From JBHFEI01 sp041928815 (lineage in GTDB: Bacteria; Pseudomonadota; Alphaproteobacteria; Rhizobiales; Rhizobiaceae), in the NCBI RefSeq assembly GCF_041928815.1, contig NZ_JBHFEI010000002.1, forward strand, positions 248,001-312,000: 64,000 bases of DNA, in the 5' to 3' direction. The notes beneath the pieces were generated by a model. It did no database searches and had not been told where the DNA came from. It was given only the letters and a program-made list of their open reading frames with translations. Numbering within the stretch: the stretch's first letter is position 1; the number at the start of each line of letters is the position of its first letter. The translations under genes were made by a program, and so were the position numbers. This document shows, in pieces, positions 49,235 through 58,057 of this stretch.

Positions 49235-50818
49235 ATGGCCGCTACAGCCACCGCCGGCGCGATGCCCGCCGCCGGCGCCGACGAACGCATGGATCCGAAG
49301 AGGCTGATCGCCTTCTTCGCCATGGTCTTCGGCATGTTCATGTCGATCCTCGACATCCAGATCGTCTCCGCCTCGCTTGCCGAGATCCAGGCGGGCCTCA
49401 GCGCCGGCTCGGACGAGATCGGCTGGGTGCAGACCTCCTACCTCATCGCCGAAGTCATCATGATCCCGCTGTCCGGCACGCTGGCGCGGATCGTCTCGAC
49501 GCGCGTGCTGTTCTCGGTCTCGGCCGCAGGCTTCACCATCGCCTCGGCGCTGGCCGCGACCGCGACCAACATCGACCAGATGATCGTCTACCGCGCGCTG
49601 CAGGGCTTCATCGGCGGCGGCATGATCCCCTCCGTCTTCGCCGCCGCCTTCACCATCTTCCCGCCGTCGAAGCGCGCCATCGTCTCGCCGATCATCGGCC
49701 TCGTCGCCACGCTCGCCCCGACCATCGGCCCGACGGTCGGCGGGTATCTCAGCCACGCCTTCTCCTGGCACTGGCTGTTCCTCGTCAACATCATCCCCGG
49801 CATCATCGTCACCATCGTGACGTGGAACCTGATCGACTTCGACAAGCCCGAACTGGCGCTGATCCGGAAGTTCGACTGGATCGGGCTCGCCTCGATGGCC
49901 GTGTTCCTCGGCTCGCTCGAATATGTCCTCGAGGAAGGCAACGCCAAGGACTGGTTCCAGGACGGGCACATCGTCGTCGGCGGCGTCGCCGTCGTCATCG
50001 GCGCGGCCGTGTTCTTCTGGCGCGCCTTCAAGGTCGAGTTCCCGGTCGTCGACCTCAGGGCCTTCTCGAACCGCAACTTCGCGTTCGGCTCGCTGTTTTC
50101 CTTCGTCATGGGCATCGGCCTCTACGGGCTGACCTATCTCTACCCGCTCTATCTCGGGCGGATCCGCGGCTATGATTCGCTGATGATCGGCGAGACCATG
50201 TTCGTCTCGGGCCTCGCCATGTTCCTGACGGCGCCGGTCGCCGGCATCCTGTCGAACAAGCTCGATCCGCGTTTCATGATGATGATCGGCTTCGCGAGCT
50301 TTGCCGCCGGCACCTGGATCATGAGCGACATCACCACGGACTGGGACTTCTACGAGCTGCTTCTCCCGCAGATTCTCCGTGGCGTCGGGCTGATGCTGTG
50401 CATGGTGCCGATCAACAATGTCGCGCTCGGCACGCTGTCGCCAGCCCGCATCCGCGGCGCCTCCGGCCTCTTCAACCTGACGCGAAACCTCGGCGGCGCC
50501 GTCGGCCTCGCCGCGATCAACACGATCCTGACCCAGCGCCAGCAGGAGCATTACGCCCGGCTCTCCGAGCATGTGCAGTGGGGCAATCCGGAGGCGATGG
50601 ACCAGCTGCGCAACATGACGTCGACCTACGATGCCCACGGGCTCGACGGCGCGACGATCGCCATCCAGAAGCTCTCCGGCATGGTGCAGCAGCAGGCGAC
50701 GATCCTCTCCTTCGCCGACGTGTTCATCATCCTCACCTGCCTGTTCTCGGTCCTGATCCTCGGCGCGATGCTGATCAAGAAGCCGCAGGGCGCCGGCGGC
50801 GGAGGGGGCGGCCACTGA
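49235..50818 (+). CDS. DHA2 family (EmrB-like) MFS drug exporter
   Basis: 527 aa with about fourteen hydrophobic segments, the number expected for DHA2/EmrB transporters. 'FGMFMSILDIQIVSASLAEIQAGL' (motif D1), 'GWVQTSYLIAEVIMIPLSGTLARI' (motif A) and 'ALQGFIGGGMIPSVFAAAF' (motif C). Proton-driven multidrug export with the preceding fusion protein. A clear AGGAG precedes the start. Ends in a Gly-rich 'GGGGGGH' tail. Confidence 0.94.
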   Translation: MAATATAGAMPAAGADERMDPKRLIAFFAMVFGMFMSILDIQIVSASLAEIQAGLSAGSDEIGWVQTSYLIAEVIMIPLSGTLARIVSTRVLFSVSAAGFTIASALAATATNIDQMIVYRALQGFIGGGMIPSVFAAAFTIFPPSKRAIVSPIIGLVATLAPTIGPTVGGYLSHAFSWHWLFLVNIIPGIIVTIVTWNLIDFDKPELALIRKFDWIGLASMAVFLGSLEYVLEEGNAKDWFQDGHIVVGGVAVVIGAAVFFWRAFKVEFPVVDLRAFSNRNFAFGSLFSFVMGIGLYGLTYLYPLYLGRIRGYDSLMIGETMFVSGLAMFLTAPVAGILSNKLDPRFMMMIGFASFAAGTWIMSDITTDWDFYELLLPQILRGVGLMLCMVPINNVALGTLSPARIRGASGLFNLTRNLGGAVGLAAINTILTQRQQEHYARLSEHVQWGNPEAMDQLRNMTSTYDAHGLDGATIAIQKLSGMVQQQATILSFADVFIILTCLFSVLILGAMLIKKPQGAGGGGGGH

Positions 50819-50915
50819 CGCGGGAGTTCGCCGGAACGGCGATCCGGCGGGGCTTGCCAGAACGGTCGCGTTGCGGCCAGAATGTCGTCGTGCTTTCGAA
50901 CGGAAGGGGAGCCCG

Positions 50916-52025
50916 ATGGCGGTCCATGGCAGTGCGGGATGGTCGCGGCGCGGGTTTCTGGCCGCGATCGCGTCGACGGCGGTTGTCCGGCCTGGCGCGG
51001 CGCGGGCAGCCTTTCCCGCCGTCGATGCCACCTTCATTTTCGCTTCCGACGTCCATGCTTGCCTCGTCTCCGCCGATGCGCTTTCGCCGAACTGCGCGGC
51101 GGAGGGCAAGACGGATGCGAACCTGCTGAAGCACGTCGCCGCGCTCAACGCCGTCGACACGAAGGTCTGGCCGGCCGAGATCGACGGCCGGCCGACCGGG
51201 CTTGCCGGCGCCGGGATGCCGATCGCTACGCCGCTCGGCATCGTCATGGGCGGCGACATGACTGACGACGGCGGCGGCCAGGTCAAGGTGCCCGGCGAGG
51301 GTCACCAGCTGATGCAATATGCCAGCCGCTACCAGCAGGGCGTCGGCCCCGACACCGTGCATGTTCCCGTCTATGACGGGCTCGGCAACCACGACCTCGA
51401 CCAGGACGGCGCGCCGCCCCATCCCGACTGGTATCGCCGTGAACTGCGCGATTTCGTCGAGCTCAACCACCGCTCCACCGTGTTCTACAAGCCGCCGGTG
51501 CCGGTGGCGGACTACGACACGCTCTCCGACAATTATTCCTGGGACTGGGGCGGACTGCATCTCGTCCAGTTGCAGCGTTTCGGCGGCGACACGCGCAAGG
51601 GCGCGGTGAGCGGGCTCGACTGGCTGAAAGCCGACCTCGCCCAGACGGCTTCGGACGGGCGCCCGGTCGTGCTCTTCCAGCATTACGGCTGGGACGCCTT
51701 CTCCACCGAGCGCTGGGATCCGGCGCGCAACACTTTCGACGACGAGGGCGCCGGCGATCCGCACTGGTGGAGCGAGGCGGAGCGGGCGGCCCTCATCGAC
51801 GCCGTCAAGGGCTACAATGTCGTCGGCATCTTCCACGGCCACGAGCATCCGACGCCGATGATCTACCGCCATGCCGGCATCGACATCGTCAAGCCGGTGG
51901 CGAGCTTCCTCGGCGGCTTCGCCCTCGTGCGCGTCACCAATGCCTTCATGGACATCGCTCTGGCGACGGCGAAGGACGGCGGCGGGGTCGAGTTCACCAC
52001 CGCCTTCGGCAAGCGCTTTTCCTGA
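50916..52025 (+). CDS. Tat-exported metallophosphoesterase
   Basis: 369 aa. Twin-arginine signal 'SRRGFLAAIASTAVV' (Arg11-Arg12), cleavage near 'AARA-AF' (about 31). The calcineurin-like motifs are complete: 'FASDVHAC' (DxH), 'MGGDMTDDG' (GDxxD), 'GLGNHDLD' (GNHD), 'VLFQHYGWD' (H) and 'GIFHGHEH' (GHxH). It hydrolyses a phosphate ester in the periplasm using two metal ions; substrate unknown. GGGGAG sits before ATG 50916, the preferred start. It follows the emrB-like gene but need not be in that operon. Confidence 0.9.
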   Translation: MAVHGSAGWSRRGFLAAIASTAVVRPGAARAAFPAVDATFIFASDVHACLVSADALSPNCAAEGKTDANLLKHVAALNAVDTKVWPAEIDGRPTGLAGAGMPIATPLGIVMGGDMTDDGGGQVKVPGEGHQLMQYASRYQQGVGPDTVHVPVYDGLGNHDLDQDGAPPHPDWYRRELRDFVELNHRSTVFYKPPVPVADYDTLSDNYSWDWGGLHLVQLQRFGGDTRKGAVSGLDWLKADLAQTASDGRPVVLFQHYGWDAFSTERWDPARNTFDDEGAGDPHWWSEAERAALIDAVKGYNVVGIFHGHEHPTPMIYRHAGIDIVKPVASFLGGFALVRVTNAFMDIALATAKDGGGVEFTTAFGKRFS

Positions 52026-52070
52026 TCGCCGATCCGCCATGCGCGGCGTCCGGAACGGCGTGCGGAAAAA

Positions 52071-52090
52071 TCTGATTTACGTACATCAGA
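52071..52090. promoter_or_regulatory. LacI-type operator upstream of the xylose regulator gene
   Basis: TCTGATTTACGTACATCAGA: 20-base palindrome with one mismatched pair, centred on CG as for LacI/GalR-family operators. It ends 31 bases before the LacI-type gene, suggesting autoregulation and control of downstream xylBA. Confidence 0.65.
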
Positions 52091-52121
52091 AATTCCTCTA
52101 AGCGTCTCAGCCGGAGGAAAC

Positions 52122-53150
52122 ATGCGTCCCACGGTTCACGACATCGCCGCCAGCGCGGGCGTCAGCCTCGCCACCGTCGACCGGGTGCTGAACGGCCGGC
52201 CGGGGGTGCGCGCCGCGACCCGGGCCCGCGTCGATGCGGCGATCGCGACGCTCGGCTATGTCCGCGACGTCGCGGCGGCGAACCTTGCCAAGGGTCGCCT
52301 CTATCCGCTGACCTTCATCCTGCCCGACAACGACAACTCCTTCATGCGCGGGCTCGCGGCGGAGGTGGAGGATGCCGCCCGCCGCTCGCCAGCCGAGCGC
52401 ACGGTGATCCGCATCGAGCGCGTGCCCGCCTTCGATGTCCAGGCCCTCGTTTCCGCCCTCGACCGGGTGCGCGAGCAGAAGCCTGCGGGCGTCGCCTTCG
52501 TCGCCGTCGAGGCGCCGGAGATAGTGGCTGCGGTGCGGCGGCTTGCCGGCGCCGGCATTCCCGTCGTCACCCTCGTCTCCGACCTGCCGGGGTCCGACCG
52601 CGCCCATTATGCCGGCGTCGACAACATTGCCGCCGGGCGCACCGCCGCCGGCCTGCTTGGCCGCTTCGTCGGCCCGGCGCCGGCCTCCCTTGCCGTGCTT
52701 GCGGGCTCGATGCTCGTGCGCGACCATCGCGAGCGGCTCGACGGGTTCTCGGGCGTGATCGGCGCGGAATTTCCCTGGCTGACGATCCTCCCGGTGATGG
52801 AAGGGCAGGACAACTCGGCGCGGTCGGAGGCGCTCGTTGCCGACATGCTCGCCCGTCATCCCGGCATTGCCGGTCTCTACAGCCTCGGCGCGGGAAATCG
52901 CGGCCTCATCGCGGCACTGACGGCGCGTGGCGGCGGCGCGCCGATCCGGGTCGTCGCCCACGAACTGACGCCGCATGTGCGCGCGGCCCTGGTCAGCGGC
53001 CTGTTCGACGCTGTCCTCAACCAGGATGCCGGCCACGAGGTGCGCAGCGCCATCCGCGTGCTGAAGGCCAAGGCCGACGGCGTGGCGCCGATCGAGGCGC
53101 AGGAACGCATCCGCATCGACATATTCCTGAAGGACAACCTGCCCGCCTGA
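52122..53150 (+). CDS. LacI family transcriptional regulator (likely xylose regulator)
   Basis: 342 aa. N-terminal helix-turn-helix 'TVHDIAASAGVSLATVDRVLNGRPGV' with the hinge, and a periplasmic-binding-protein-like sensor domain ('YAGVDNIAAGRTAAGLLGRFV', 'GIAGLYSLGAGNRGLIAAL'). It stands directly before xylB and xylA in the same direction, with a CpG-centred palindrome in front. It therefore probably controls xylose catabolism, with xylose or a derivative as inducer (inference). A GGAGG ribosome site precedes the ATG. Confidence 0.92.
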   Translation: MRPTVHDIAASAGVSLATVDRVLNGRPGVRAATRARVDAAIATLGYVRDVAAANLAKGRLYPLTFILPDNDNSFMRGLAAEVEDAARRSPAERTVIRIERVPAFDVQALVSALDRVREQKPAGVAFVAVEAPEIVAAVRRLAGAGIPVVTLVSDLPGSDRAHYAGVDNIAAGRTAAGLLGRFVGPAPASLAVLAGSMLVRDHRERLDGFSGVIGAEFPWLTILPVMEGQDNSARSEALVADMLARHPGIAGLYSLGAGNRGLIAALTARGGGAPIRVVAHELTPHVRAALVSGLFDAVLNQDAGHEVRSAIRVLKAKADGVAPIEAQERIRIDIFLKDNLPA

Positions 53151-53190
53151 CGCGGGCGGCGGAACCGTAAAGAAGACAAGGGAGACCACC

Positions 53191-54642
53191 ATGTATCTCG
53201 GGCTCGATCTCGGCACATCCGGCGTCAAGGCGATGCTGATCGACGACGGACAGGCGATCATCGGATCCGCCTCCGGTAGCCTCGACGTGTCGCGGCCCCA
53301 TTCCGGCTGGTCGGAGCAGGACCCGGCCGACTGGATCCGCGCCACCGAGGAGGCGATCGCCGGCCTCAAGGCCGCCCATCCGGCCGAACTTGCCGCCGTG
53401 CGCGGCATCGGCCTTTCCGGGCAGATGCACGGCGCGACGCTGATCGATGCGAACGATGCGGTGCTGCGCCCCTGCATCCTCTGGAACGACACGCGCAGCC
53501 ATGCCGAAGCCGCGGCGCTCGATGCGGACCCGCAGTTCCGCGCCCTGACCGGCAACATCGTCTTCCCCGGCTTCACCGCGCCGAAACTCGTCTGGGTGAA
53601 GAACAACGAGCCGGAGATCTTTGCGAAGGTCGCCAAGGTGCTGCTGCCGAAGGACTATCTGCGGCTCTGGCTTGCCGGCGAGCACATCTCGGAAATGTCG
53701 GATTCGGCCGGCACGTCCTGGCTCGACACCGGCAAGCGCGCCTGGTCGCAAAGCCTGCTCTCCGCCACCGGCCTCGACGAAGGCCAGATGCCGCGCCTCG
53801 TCGAGGGCACGCAAGCCGCGGGCACGCTGAAGCCGGAGCTCGCGGCGAAATGGGGCATGGGCGCGGGCGTCGTCATCGCCGGCGGCGCCGGCGACAATGC
53901 GGCGTCGGCCGTCGGCATGGGCACGGTGGCGGAAGGCTCGGCCTTCGTCTCGCTGGGGACGTCGGGCGTGCTCTTCGCCGCGAACGGCAGCTACCTGCCC
54001 AATCCCGAAAGCGCCGTGCACGCCTTCTGCCATGCGCTGCCGGACACCTGGCACCAGATGGGCGTGATCCTGTCGGCGACCGACGCGCTGAACTGGCATG
54101 CCGGCGTCACCGGGAAAAGCGCGGCTGAACTTTCCAATGAGCTTGGCGACAGCCTGAAGGCGCCGACCGGCGTCACCTTCCTGCCCTATCTTTCCGGCGA
54201 GCGCACGCCGCACAACGACGCGGCGATCCGCGGCTCCTTCACCGGGCTCGGCCACGAATCGGGCCGCGCGGTGTTGACTCAAGCCGTGCTCGAGGGCGTC
54301 TCCTTCGCGATCCGCGACAGCCTGGAGGCGCTGAAGGCCGCCGGCACGACGCTGACCCGCGTTACGGCCATCGGCGGCGGCTCGCGCTCGCGCTACTGGC
54401 TGTCCTCGATCGCCACGGCGCTGAACCTTCCGGTCGACCTGCCGGCGGACGGCGATTTCGGCGCGGCCTTCGGCGCCGCCCGGCTTGGCCTGATCGCCGC
54501 CACAGGTGCCGATCCGGCCGCGATCTGCACGCCGCCCGCGACCGACGCGACGATCGCGCCCGAAGCGGCGCTGACGGCGGCCTATGACGACGCCTATGCC
54601 CGTTATCGCCGCCTCTACCCGGCGCTCCGCGGCATTCACTGA
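53191..54642 (+). CDS. xylB: Xylulokinase
   Basis: 483 aa FGGY-family kinase. 'YLGLDLGTSGVKAMLIDD' (phosphate 1), 'SGQMHGATLID', 'LLPKDYLRLWLAGEHISEMSDSAGTSWLD' and 'GAGDNAASAVGMG' plus C-terminal 'TAIGGGSRSRYWLSSIATAL' are diagnostic of XylB. It phosphorylates D-xylulose to xylulose-5-phosphate for the pentose phosphate pathway. AAGGGAG lies before the ATG. Followed by xylA after a 35-base gap. Confidence 0.96.
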   Translation: MYLGLDLGTSGVKAMLIDDGQAIIGSASGSLDVSRPHSGWSEQDPADWIRATEEAIAGLKAAHPAELAAVRGIGLSGQMHGATLIDANDAVLRPCILWNDTRSHAEAAALDADPQFRALTGNIVFPGFTAPKLVWVKNNEPEIFAKVAKVLLPKDYLRLWLAGEHISEMSDSAGTSWLDTGKRAWSQSLLSATGLDEGQMPRLVEGTQAAGTLKPELAAKWGMGAGVVIAGGAGDNAASAVGMGTVAEGSAFVSLGTSGVLFAANGSYLPNPESAVHAFCHALPDTWHQMGVILSATDALNWHAGVTGKSAAELSNELGDSLKAPTGVTFLPYLSGERTPHNDAAIRGSFTGLGHESGRAVLTQAVLEGVSFAIRDSLEALKAAGTTLTRVTAIGGGSRSRYWLSSIATALNLPVDLPADGDFGAAFGAARLGLIAATGADPAAICTPPATDATIAPEAALTAAYDDAYARYRRLYPALRGIH

Positions 54643-54677
54643 TCCATCATTCGCAAACCCTTGAGGGAGAACATCCG

Positions 54678-55988
54678 ATGAGCACAGGCTTCTTCGGCGA
54701 TATCGGCAAGATCCAGTATGAAGGCCCGGAGAGTACCAATCCGCTCGCCTTCCGCCATTACAATCCGGATCAGGTGGTGATGGGCAAGCGGCTGGAGGAC
54801 CATCTCCGCTTCGCCGTCGCCTACTGGCACACCTTCGTCTGGCCGGGCGGCGACCCCTTCGGCGGCCAGACCTTCCTCAGGCCCTGGTTCGACGACACGA
54901 TGGCGGCGGCGAAGCTGAAGGCCGACGTTGCCTTCGAGTTCTTCTCGCTGCTCGGCGCGCCCTTCTACTGCTTCCACGACGCCGACGTGCGGCCCGAGGG
55001 CAAGGACTTCGTCGAGAACACCCGCAACCTCAACGAGATCGTCGACTACTTCGCCGAGAAGCAGGCGGCGACCGGCGTCAAGCTGCTCTGGGGAACGGCG
55101 AACCTCTTCTCCAACCGCCGCTACATGGCCGGCGGCGCCACCAATCCGGATCCGGACGTCTTCGCCTTCGCGGCTGCGACCGTGAAGACCTGCCTCGATG
55201 CGACCCATCGCCTTGGCGGCGACAATTACGTGCTCTGGGGCGGGCGCGAGGGCTACGAGACGCTGCTCAACACCGATATCGGCCGCGAACTCGACCAGCT
55301 CGGCCGCTTCGTCAACCTCGTCGTCGAATACAAGCACAAGATCGGCTTCAAGGGCCAGATCCTGATCGAGCCGAAGCCGCAGGAGCCGACCAAGCACCAG
55401 TACGACTACGACGTCGCCACCGTCTACGGCTTCCTCAAGCGCCATGGGCTGGAAAACGAGGTCAAGCTCAACATCGAGCAGGGCCATGCGATCCTTGCCG
55501 GCCATTCCTTCGAGCATGAACTCGCGCTCGCCAACGCGCTCGGCGTGTTCGGCTCGATCGACATGAACCGCAACGACTACCAGTCCGGCTGGGACACCGA
55601 CCAGTTCCCGAACAACGTGCCGGAAATGGCGCTCGCCTATTACCATGTGCTGCAGGGCGGCGGCTTCACGCAAGGGGGCACCAATTTCGACTCGAAGCTG
55701 CGCCGCCAGTCGATCGAGCCGGACGACCTGCTGATCGGCCATATCGGCGGCATGGATGCCTGCGCGCGCGGCCTGATCGCGGCGGCGAAAATGCTGGAGG
55801 ACGGGGCGCTCTCGACGCCGCTTGCCGCCCGCTATGCCGGCTGGGAGCACGAGGAAGCGCAGAAAATGCTGAAGGGCGGCTATTCGCTGGAGCAAATTGC
55901 CGCCTATGTCGAAAGCCACGGCGTCAATCCGCAGCCGCGGTCGGGCCGGCAGGAGCTCCTGGAAAACATCGTCAATCGCTACGTCTGA
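54678..55988 (+). CDS. xylA: Xylose isomerase
   Basis: 436 aa, standard for the class II enzyme. 'FAVAYWHTFVWPGGDPFGGQT', 'FYCFHDADVRPEG' (catalytic His), 'LWGGREGYETLLNTD', 'IEPKPQEPTKHQYDYD' (metal Glu) and 'GSIDMNRNDYQSGWDTDQFP' (metal Asp). It interconverts D-xylose and D-xylulose with Mg2+ or Mn2+. GAGGGAG precedes the ATG. Completes a LacI-xylB-xylA operon. Confidence 0.97.
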   Translation: MSTGFFGDIGKIQYEGPESTNPLAFRHYNPDQVVMGKRLEDHLRFAVAYWHTFVWPGGDPFGGQTFLRPWFDDTMAAAKLKADVAFEFFSLLGAPFYCFHDADVRPEGKDFVENTRNLNEIVDYFAEKQAATGVKLLWGTANLFSNRRYMAGGATNPDPDVFAFAAATVKTCLDATHRLGGDNYVLWGGREGYETLLNTDIGRELDQLGRFVNLVVEYKHKIGFKGQILIEPKPQEPTKHQYDYDVATVYGFLKRHGLENEVKLNIEQGHAILAGHSFEHELALANALGVFGSIDMNRNDYQSGWDTDQFPNNVPEMALAYYHVLQGGGFTQGGTNFDSKLRRQSIEPDDLLIGHIGGMDACARGLIAAAKMLEDGALSTPLAARYAGWEHEEAQKMLKGGYSLEQIAAYVESHGVNPQPRSGRQELLENIVNRYV

Positions 55989-56305
55989 CGAAAGGGACGG
56001 GGCGAGGCAAGCCGCGCCCCTTCCATCCCCAGGGATCGCGATTGCTCCGGATGTCGCCATGCGGCGGCATCCGGGGATCCGTCCTGAAAGATCCTATCGT
56101 TTCAAGGGCATGGAACGGTTCCGACCTTGTAGGCCACGGCTGCGTGGTGCCTGCTTCGACTTTCGTCGCATCGGCCGCGGGGCGGCAGGCATGTCTTTGT
56201 TAACCTTGCGCTTCTATTCTGGCGTCCTATCGCGCCCTTCCGGCGGCATGAGGCCGCATCCCCTCGCGCGGATGTTTTCTTCACGACCTGCCAGGATGCC
56301 GTGCA
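55989..56305. other. Intergenic region between xylA and the chemoreceptor gene
   Basis: 317 bases, no gene seen. A weak stem GGGGCG/CGCCCC at 55999-56020 and a 12-bp hairpin (one G-U pair) at 56047-56074 may end the xyl transcript; neither has a T-run. A GTTAACC element near 56199-56205 could be a CtrA-type half-site or part of the chemoreceptor promoter. Confidence 0.4.
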
Positions 56306-57814
56306 ATGTCGAATGCCGACTCGAAGACCCGCCAATTGAACGACCGCCTGCAATTCGTGGATATGGGTGAGGCGCAGCGCGCCGCGCTCAGCCGCAACCA
56401 GCCGGTCGTCGCCGCGGCGATCGGGCCCGCGCTCGATGCCTTCTACGCCAAGGTGAAGGCGACGCCGGAGACCGCGCGCTTTTTCTCGAGCGACGGCCAT
56501 GTCCAGGGTGCGAAGTCGCGCCAGGCGAAGCACTGGGAGACGATCGCCTCGGGAAGCTTCGACAGCGGCTATGTCGACAGCGTCACGACGATCGGCAGGA
56601 CCCATGCCCGGATCGGCCTGGAGCCGCGCTGGTATATCGGCGGCTATGCGCTGGTGCTCGAGAACCTTGCCAGGGCCGTCATCGAGAAGCATCTCGAAGG
56701 CTTTCTCTATCGCGGCAAGGCGCAGGCGATCAGCACGGATGTCGGAGCGGTGGTCAAGGCGGCGCTCGTCGACATGGACTATGCGATCACCGTCTATCTC
56801 GACGCGCTGAAGGAAGAGCGCGACCGGGTCGCCGAGGAGCGCAACGCGCTGCAACGCCAGCAGGAACAGGCACTGTCCGCCGTCGAGGCCGCGCTGAAGC
56901 GGCTTGCCACCGGCGACCTGACGAGCACGATCGACGAGACGCTGGCGCCGGAATTCCAGGGGCTCAAGGCGAATTTCAATTCGGCGATCCGCATGCTCGA
57001 CCAGGCGCTCGGCTCGATCGTCTCGGCCGCCGAGGAGACGGCGAGCAATTCCGGCGAGCTGGTCTCCGCCACCGACGACATGGCCAAGCGCACCGAGCAG
57101 CAGGCCGCGGCCCTCGAGGAGACCGCCGCCGCGCTCGAGGAGATCACCACGATTTCCAAGCAAGCCGCCGCCCGCACCGAGGAGGCGCGCGGCATCGTGC
57201 GCACCGCCACCGAGGAGGCGAAGAAGTCCGGCGAGGTCGTCGAGGAGGCGGTGAAGGCGATGAGCGCGATCGAGGACTCCTCGCGCAAGATCACCCAGAT
57301 CATCGGCGTCATCGACCAGATCTCGTTCCAGACCAACCTTCTGGCGCTGAATGCCGGCGTGGAAGCGGCGCGCGCCGGCGATGCCGGCAAGGGCTTTGCC
57401 GTCGTCGCGCAGGAAGTGCGTGAACTGGCGCAGAAATCGGCGAGCGCCGCCAAGGAGATCAAGTCGCTGATCGACCAGTCCTTCGAGGACGTCGTGCGCG
57501 GCGTATCGCTCGTCAACAGGACCGGGGAGGCGCTGCACCAGATCGGCGACCAGGTCGTGCACATCAACGATCACATCGCGTCGATCGCCGGCTCGGCGCG
57601 CGAGCAGTCGGCGGGCATCACGGAAATCAACGCGGCCGTGACCAGCATGGACCAGGTGACGCAGCGCAACGCCGCGATGGTCGAGGAGGCGAATGCCGCG
57701 ACTCACAGCCTGATGCGGGTCAGCACCACCCTCAAGGATCTCGTCGCCCGCTTCCGCGTCAGCGGCGGTGCCGGCGCATCCGGCCATGAGCGCCAGTGGC
57801 GCCGTTCCGCCTGA
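56306..57814 (+). CDS. Globin-coupled methyl-accepting chemotaxis protein (HemAT-like)
   Basis: 502 aa, no membrane segment, so a cytoplasmic receptor. Protoglobin sensor at about 15-165 with the proximal heme histidine in 'IGRTHARIGL' (His100). A linker helix and HAMP-like region (about 185-250) follow, then the signalling domain with hairpin tip 'DQISFQTNLLALNAGVEAARAGDAGKGFAVVAQEVREL' (about 337-373). It should sense O2 or another gas ligand and signal to CheA. No C-terminal methylesterase-tethering pentapeptide. Stands alone between two sugar clusters. Confidence 0.93.
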   Translation: MSNADSKTRQLNDRLQFVDMGEAQRAALSRNQPVVAAAIGPALDAFYAKVKATPETARFFSSDGHVQGAKSRQAKHWETIASGSFDSGYVDSVTTIGRTHARIGLEPRWYIGGYALVLENLARAVIEKHLEGFLYRGKAQAISTDVGAVVKAALVDMDYAITVYLDALKEERDRVAEERNALQRQQEQALSAVEAALKRLATGDLTSTIDETLAPEFQGLKANFNSAIRMLDQALGSIVSAAEETASNSGELVSATDDMAKRTEQQAAALEETAAALEEITTISKQAAARTEEARGIVRTATEEAKKSGEVVEEAVKAMSAIEDSSRKITQIIGVIDQISFQTNLLALNAGVEAARAGDAGKGFAVVAQEVRELAQKSASAAKEIKSLIDQSFEDVVRGVSLVNRTGEALHQIGDQVVHINDHIASIAGSAREQSAGITEINAAVTSMDQVTQRNAAMVEEANAATHSLMRVSTTLKDLVARFRVSGGAGASGHERQWRRSA

Positions 57815-57996
57815 AAAGCCACAGGAAAGGCATGACGGCGCCGAAGGCATGGCCCGCGGGGCGCGGCATGCCGATGTTCGTTGAATGGCGACGCGTGTCG
57901 CGCGGTCGCGTCCCGGTCGGCGGCTTCGTCCCTCGGCTTTCCCGGAAGAAACTACGCGAAGGCGCTTGCCAAATCCCTTGGGCTGCGATTTCTTGA

Positions 57997-58006
57997 GGTA
58001 CGTACC
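57997..58006. promoter_or_regulatory. GGTACGTACC palindrome upstream of the sugar isomerase-like gene
   Basis: Perfect 10-base palindrome, centred on CG, 52 bases before ATG 58058. GAGGTACGT-CC is shared with the site at 4807-4822. LacI-type operator is the likely explanation. Confidence 0.45.
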
Positions 58007-58057
58007 CGATATTTTCGCGGGCCCGGGGAGGGGCCTGCCCATGGGAGGAAGTTGCAG

